Assembly: GCA_015711775.1 (NCBI GenBank)
Contig: JACVJB010000050.1
Coordinates: forward strand, 1 to 6,652
Source: Actinomycetota bacterium
Lineage (GTDB): Bacteria > Actinomycetota > Humimicrobiia > Humimicrobiales > Humimicrobiaceae
Length of the DNA stretch: 6,652 nucleotides
Direction of reading: 5' to 3'
Shown: piece after piece, positions 5,541 to 6,652 of the stretch
Layout of the letters: each line of letters begins with the position of its first letter
Numbering within the stretch: position 1 is the first letter of the stretch
Position numbers and translations under genes: made by a program
Notes under the pieces: model-generated
What the model saw: only the letters and a program-made list of their open reading frames with translations
The model's database searches: none
What the model was told of the DNA's origin: nothing

Positions 5541-6350
5541 ATGCATGATTTTACAGATTTAAAACATAAAACATCCAAATATTTAATAATAGACAGCCAT
5601 ATTCATCTCGGCCCCCTGGCAAACCTCTATATGCCATCAAATGATGAACAAAAAGTTATTGCTATGATGAAAAGCTTCAATATCAAAAAAGCTGTCTGCG
5701 CAAACCACGGGGCTCTTTCTACAGTGGCGCATGGCACACTGGAGATTGCGGAACTGCTTGAGAGATTCAGTGATTTTCTTTACGGCTACCTTGTATTTAA
5801 TCCAAATTTTGAAAAACTGTCGCTTTCTGATATTGAAAAAAACCTCGAAAATAAAAAAATAGTCGGCATAAACATACATCCTTCGTGGCATTTATGTTAT
5901 CCGTATGACAGAAGATACGAAAAATTCTGGTCATTTATTGAAGATGCGGGATATCCCGTTATAACCCACAGCTGGAACCCCGATGTTGCTAATAAAATAC
6001 AGAAGTTTTCTGATCCTTTCTTTTTTGAAGATATATTAAAAAAGCATAAAAAATTAAGACTTGTACTTGCACACGCAGGAGGCAGGGGAGAAATGCTTTA
6101 CAGGGTGATTTCACTGCTTGAAAAATATGAAAACCTCTATGTTGATTTTGCAGGAGATATTTTTGTGCCCGGCCTTATTGAAGAATATGTAAAAAGGGCA
6201 GGCTCGTGCCGTATTCTTTTCGGTTCTGATACTCCGTGGATTGATTTTCGGTTCCACCTTGAAAATATCATAAGCTCCTCCATAAGCCAGTCCCAGAAAG
6301 CTGATATACTGGGGCTTAATGCTGCCAGGCTTTTTAAGCTTGAGCTCTGA
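5541..6350 (+). CDS. Amidohydrolase-2 family metal-dependent hydrolase or decarboxylase
   Basis: A 269-residue TIM-barrel protein of the amidohydrolase-2 family (COG2159/PF04909-like), cytosolic. The full catalytic set is visible: IDSHIHLG (17-24) with His20 and His22, INIHPSW (110-116) with His113, VITHSW (140-145) with His143, LVLAHAGG (174-181) with His178, and ILFGSDTPW (225-233) with Asp230. GLNAARLF (258-265) is the usual C-terminal family mark. The lysine often found two residues before the HP motif is Asn111 here. Family members hydrolyse sugar lactones or amides, or decarboxylate acids with one divalent metal; which of these applies is unknown. In a sugar-type cluster a lactonase is an attractive guess. 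The start has only a weak TAGG (5532-5535), five bases before ATG, but the metal motif follows at residue 18 as expected. An intrinsic terminator directly follows the stop codon, so this is probably the last gene of the operon. Confidence 0.87.
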   Translation: MHDFTDLKHKTSKYLIIDSHIHLGPLANLYMPSNDEQKVIAMMKSFNIKKAVCANHGALSTVAHGTLEIAELLERFSDFLYGYLVFNPNFEKLSLSDIEKNLENKKIVGINIHPSWHLCYPYDRRYEKFWSFIEDAGYPVITHSWNPDVANKIQKFSDPFFFEDILKKHKKLRLVLAHAGGRGEMLYRVISLLEKYENLYVDFAGDIFVPGLIEEYVKRAGSCRILFGSDTPWIDFRFHLENIISSSISQSQKADILGLNAARLFKLEL

Positions 6351-6351
6351 T

Positions 6352-6373
6352 ACGGCATTTATTTGCTGTTTTT
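6352..6373 (+). terminator. Short rho-independent terminator after the last amidohydrolase gene
   Basis: ACGGCA (6352-6357) pairs with TGCTGT (6364-6369), including one G-U pair, around a six-base loop. The run of five T ends at 6373. It begins one base after the TGA of the amidohydrolase gene, the right place to end the operon. The stem is only six pairs, so termination may be partial. Confidence 0.5.
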
Positions 6374-6492
6374 ACCATTTATGTTCAAATATGTTTTACC
6401 TCCAGCGCTTTTAAAAGATATCCAAACTAAAAGAAATTTTTCCCGCAGCTTGATTGTAAATTTTAACTGCACATAATTTAATTTTTTATATA

Positions 6493-6521
6493 TTTACATA
6501 TATGCACAGATATGTTAATAT
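6493..6521 (+). promoter_or_regulatory. Extended -10 promoter for the gene at the right edge
   Basis: TTTACA (6493-6498) is separated by 17 bp from TAATAT (6516-6521), which is directly preceded by TGT, giving an extended -10 element. Transcription would start near 6528, about 55 nt before the ATG at 6584. The rest of the 233-bp stretch from 6351 to 6583 holds the terminator and A/T-rich sequence, with no gene that I can see. A weaker pair, TTGATT (6450-6455) and CATAAT (6472-6477), lies upstream. Confidence 0.45.
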
Positions 6522-6583
6522 ACAAAATATTTTAATACAAACAAAACCAGTGGTTTTAACGCATTTATCCAGGGTAAACAGTG

Positions 6584-6652
6584 ATGGAAGGCTTTTTAAA
6601 CATAAGAGAAAAAATAAGCCGCATAAGGTTTTTTATTGAAAAGCTTAAGTAT
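6584..6652 (+). CDS. N-terminal start of an unidentified gene (partial)
   Basis: ATG at 6584 opens a frame that stays open for all 23 codons to the window edge. It encodes MEGFLNIREKISRIRFFIEK and continues, with many alternating charged and hydrophobic residues as in an amphipathic helix. AGGG (6571-6574) lies nine bases upstream, an acceptable ribosome binding site. A GTG directly before the ATG is a possible alternative start. A plausible promoter at 6493-6521 and a terminator at 6352-6373 suggest a separate transcription unit. The family cannot be recognised from this length. Confidence 0.5.
   Translation, partial: MEGFLNIREKISRIRFFIEKLKY

Noticed and set aside
6408..6417. CTTTTAAAAG palindrome in the 6351-6583 gap
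   Set aside because: A short A/T-dominated palindrome with no link to a promoter box or start codon; expected by chance in such sequence.
1..6652. Search for tRNA or rRNA genes, CRISPR arrays, insertion sequences or long repeats
   Set aside because: Nothing of these kinds was recognised; the genes are evenly spaced on one strand with uniform composition and no transposase or terminal repeats.

Overview
The window is bacterial DNA, clearly A+T-rich by eye, with ATA used often for Ile and AGG/AGA for Arg. All genes read left to right. Purine-rich Shine-Dalgarno sites (AAGGAG or AGGAGAGGAG) precede three of the six complete genes. The gene types (a URO-D/MtaA-like protein, a RhaI-like isomerase, a DeoR-type regulator and amidohydrolases) suggest an anaerobic, saprotrophic or fermentative bacterium, perhaps from a poorly cultured lineage. 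I cannot name a phylum from this sequence.

Layout. Positions 2-61 are the last 19 codons of an upstream gene. Then come a uroporphyrinogen-decarboxylase-family protein (82-1185) and an RhaI/xylose-isomerase-like sugar isomerase (1234-2226). A 140-bp gap follows, with a strong sigma70-type promoter (TTGATG, 17 bp, TATAAT) and an 8-bp inverted repeat just past the -10 that could be an operator. After it lie a divergent class III PLP aminotransferase (2367-3728), a DeoR/GlpR-family repressor (3836-4612), an amidohydrolase-fold protein that has lost every recognisable metal ligand (4614-5456) and a second amidohydrolase with a complete metal site (5541-6350). A small intrinsic terminator directly follows that last gene. 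A new transcription unit probably begins downstream, with an extended -10 promoter near 6493-6521 and a gene starting at 6584 that runs off the window.

Interpretation. The set looks like part of a locally regulated catabolic cluster for an unusual sugar, amino sugar, sugar acid or cyclitol. An isomerase converts aldose and ketose, an aminotransferase moves an amino group, and an amidohydrolase-2 enzyme opens a lactone or amide or decarboxylates an intermediate. A DeoR-type repressor would sense a phosphorylated intermediate. The substrate cannot be read from the sequence. No kinase, dehydrogenase or transporter is inside the window, so the pathway must extend upstream.

The most notable feature is the tandem pair of amidohydrolase-fold proteins, one apparently catalytic and one apparently dead. 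The dead one sits one base after the repressor gene. A structured intercistronic stretch separates the pair. Several other members carry changes at normally diagnostic residues (the zinc site of the URO-D protein, the PLP site of the aminotransferase). Together this suggests a divergent and possibly undescribed pathway rather than a textbook one.
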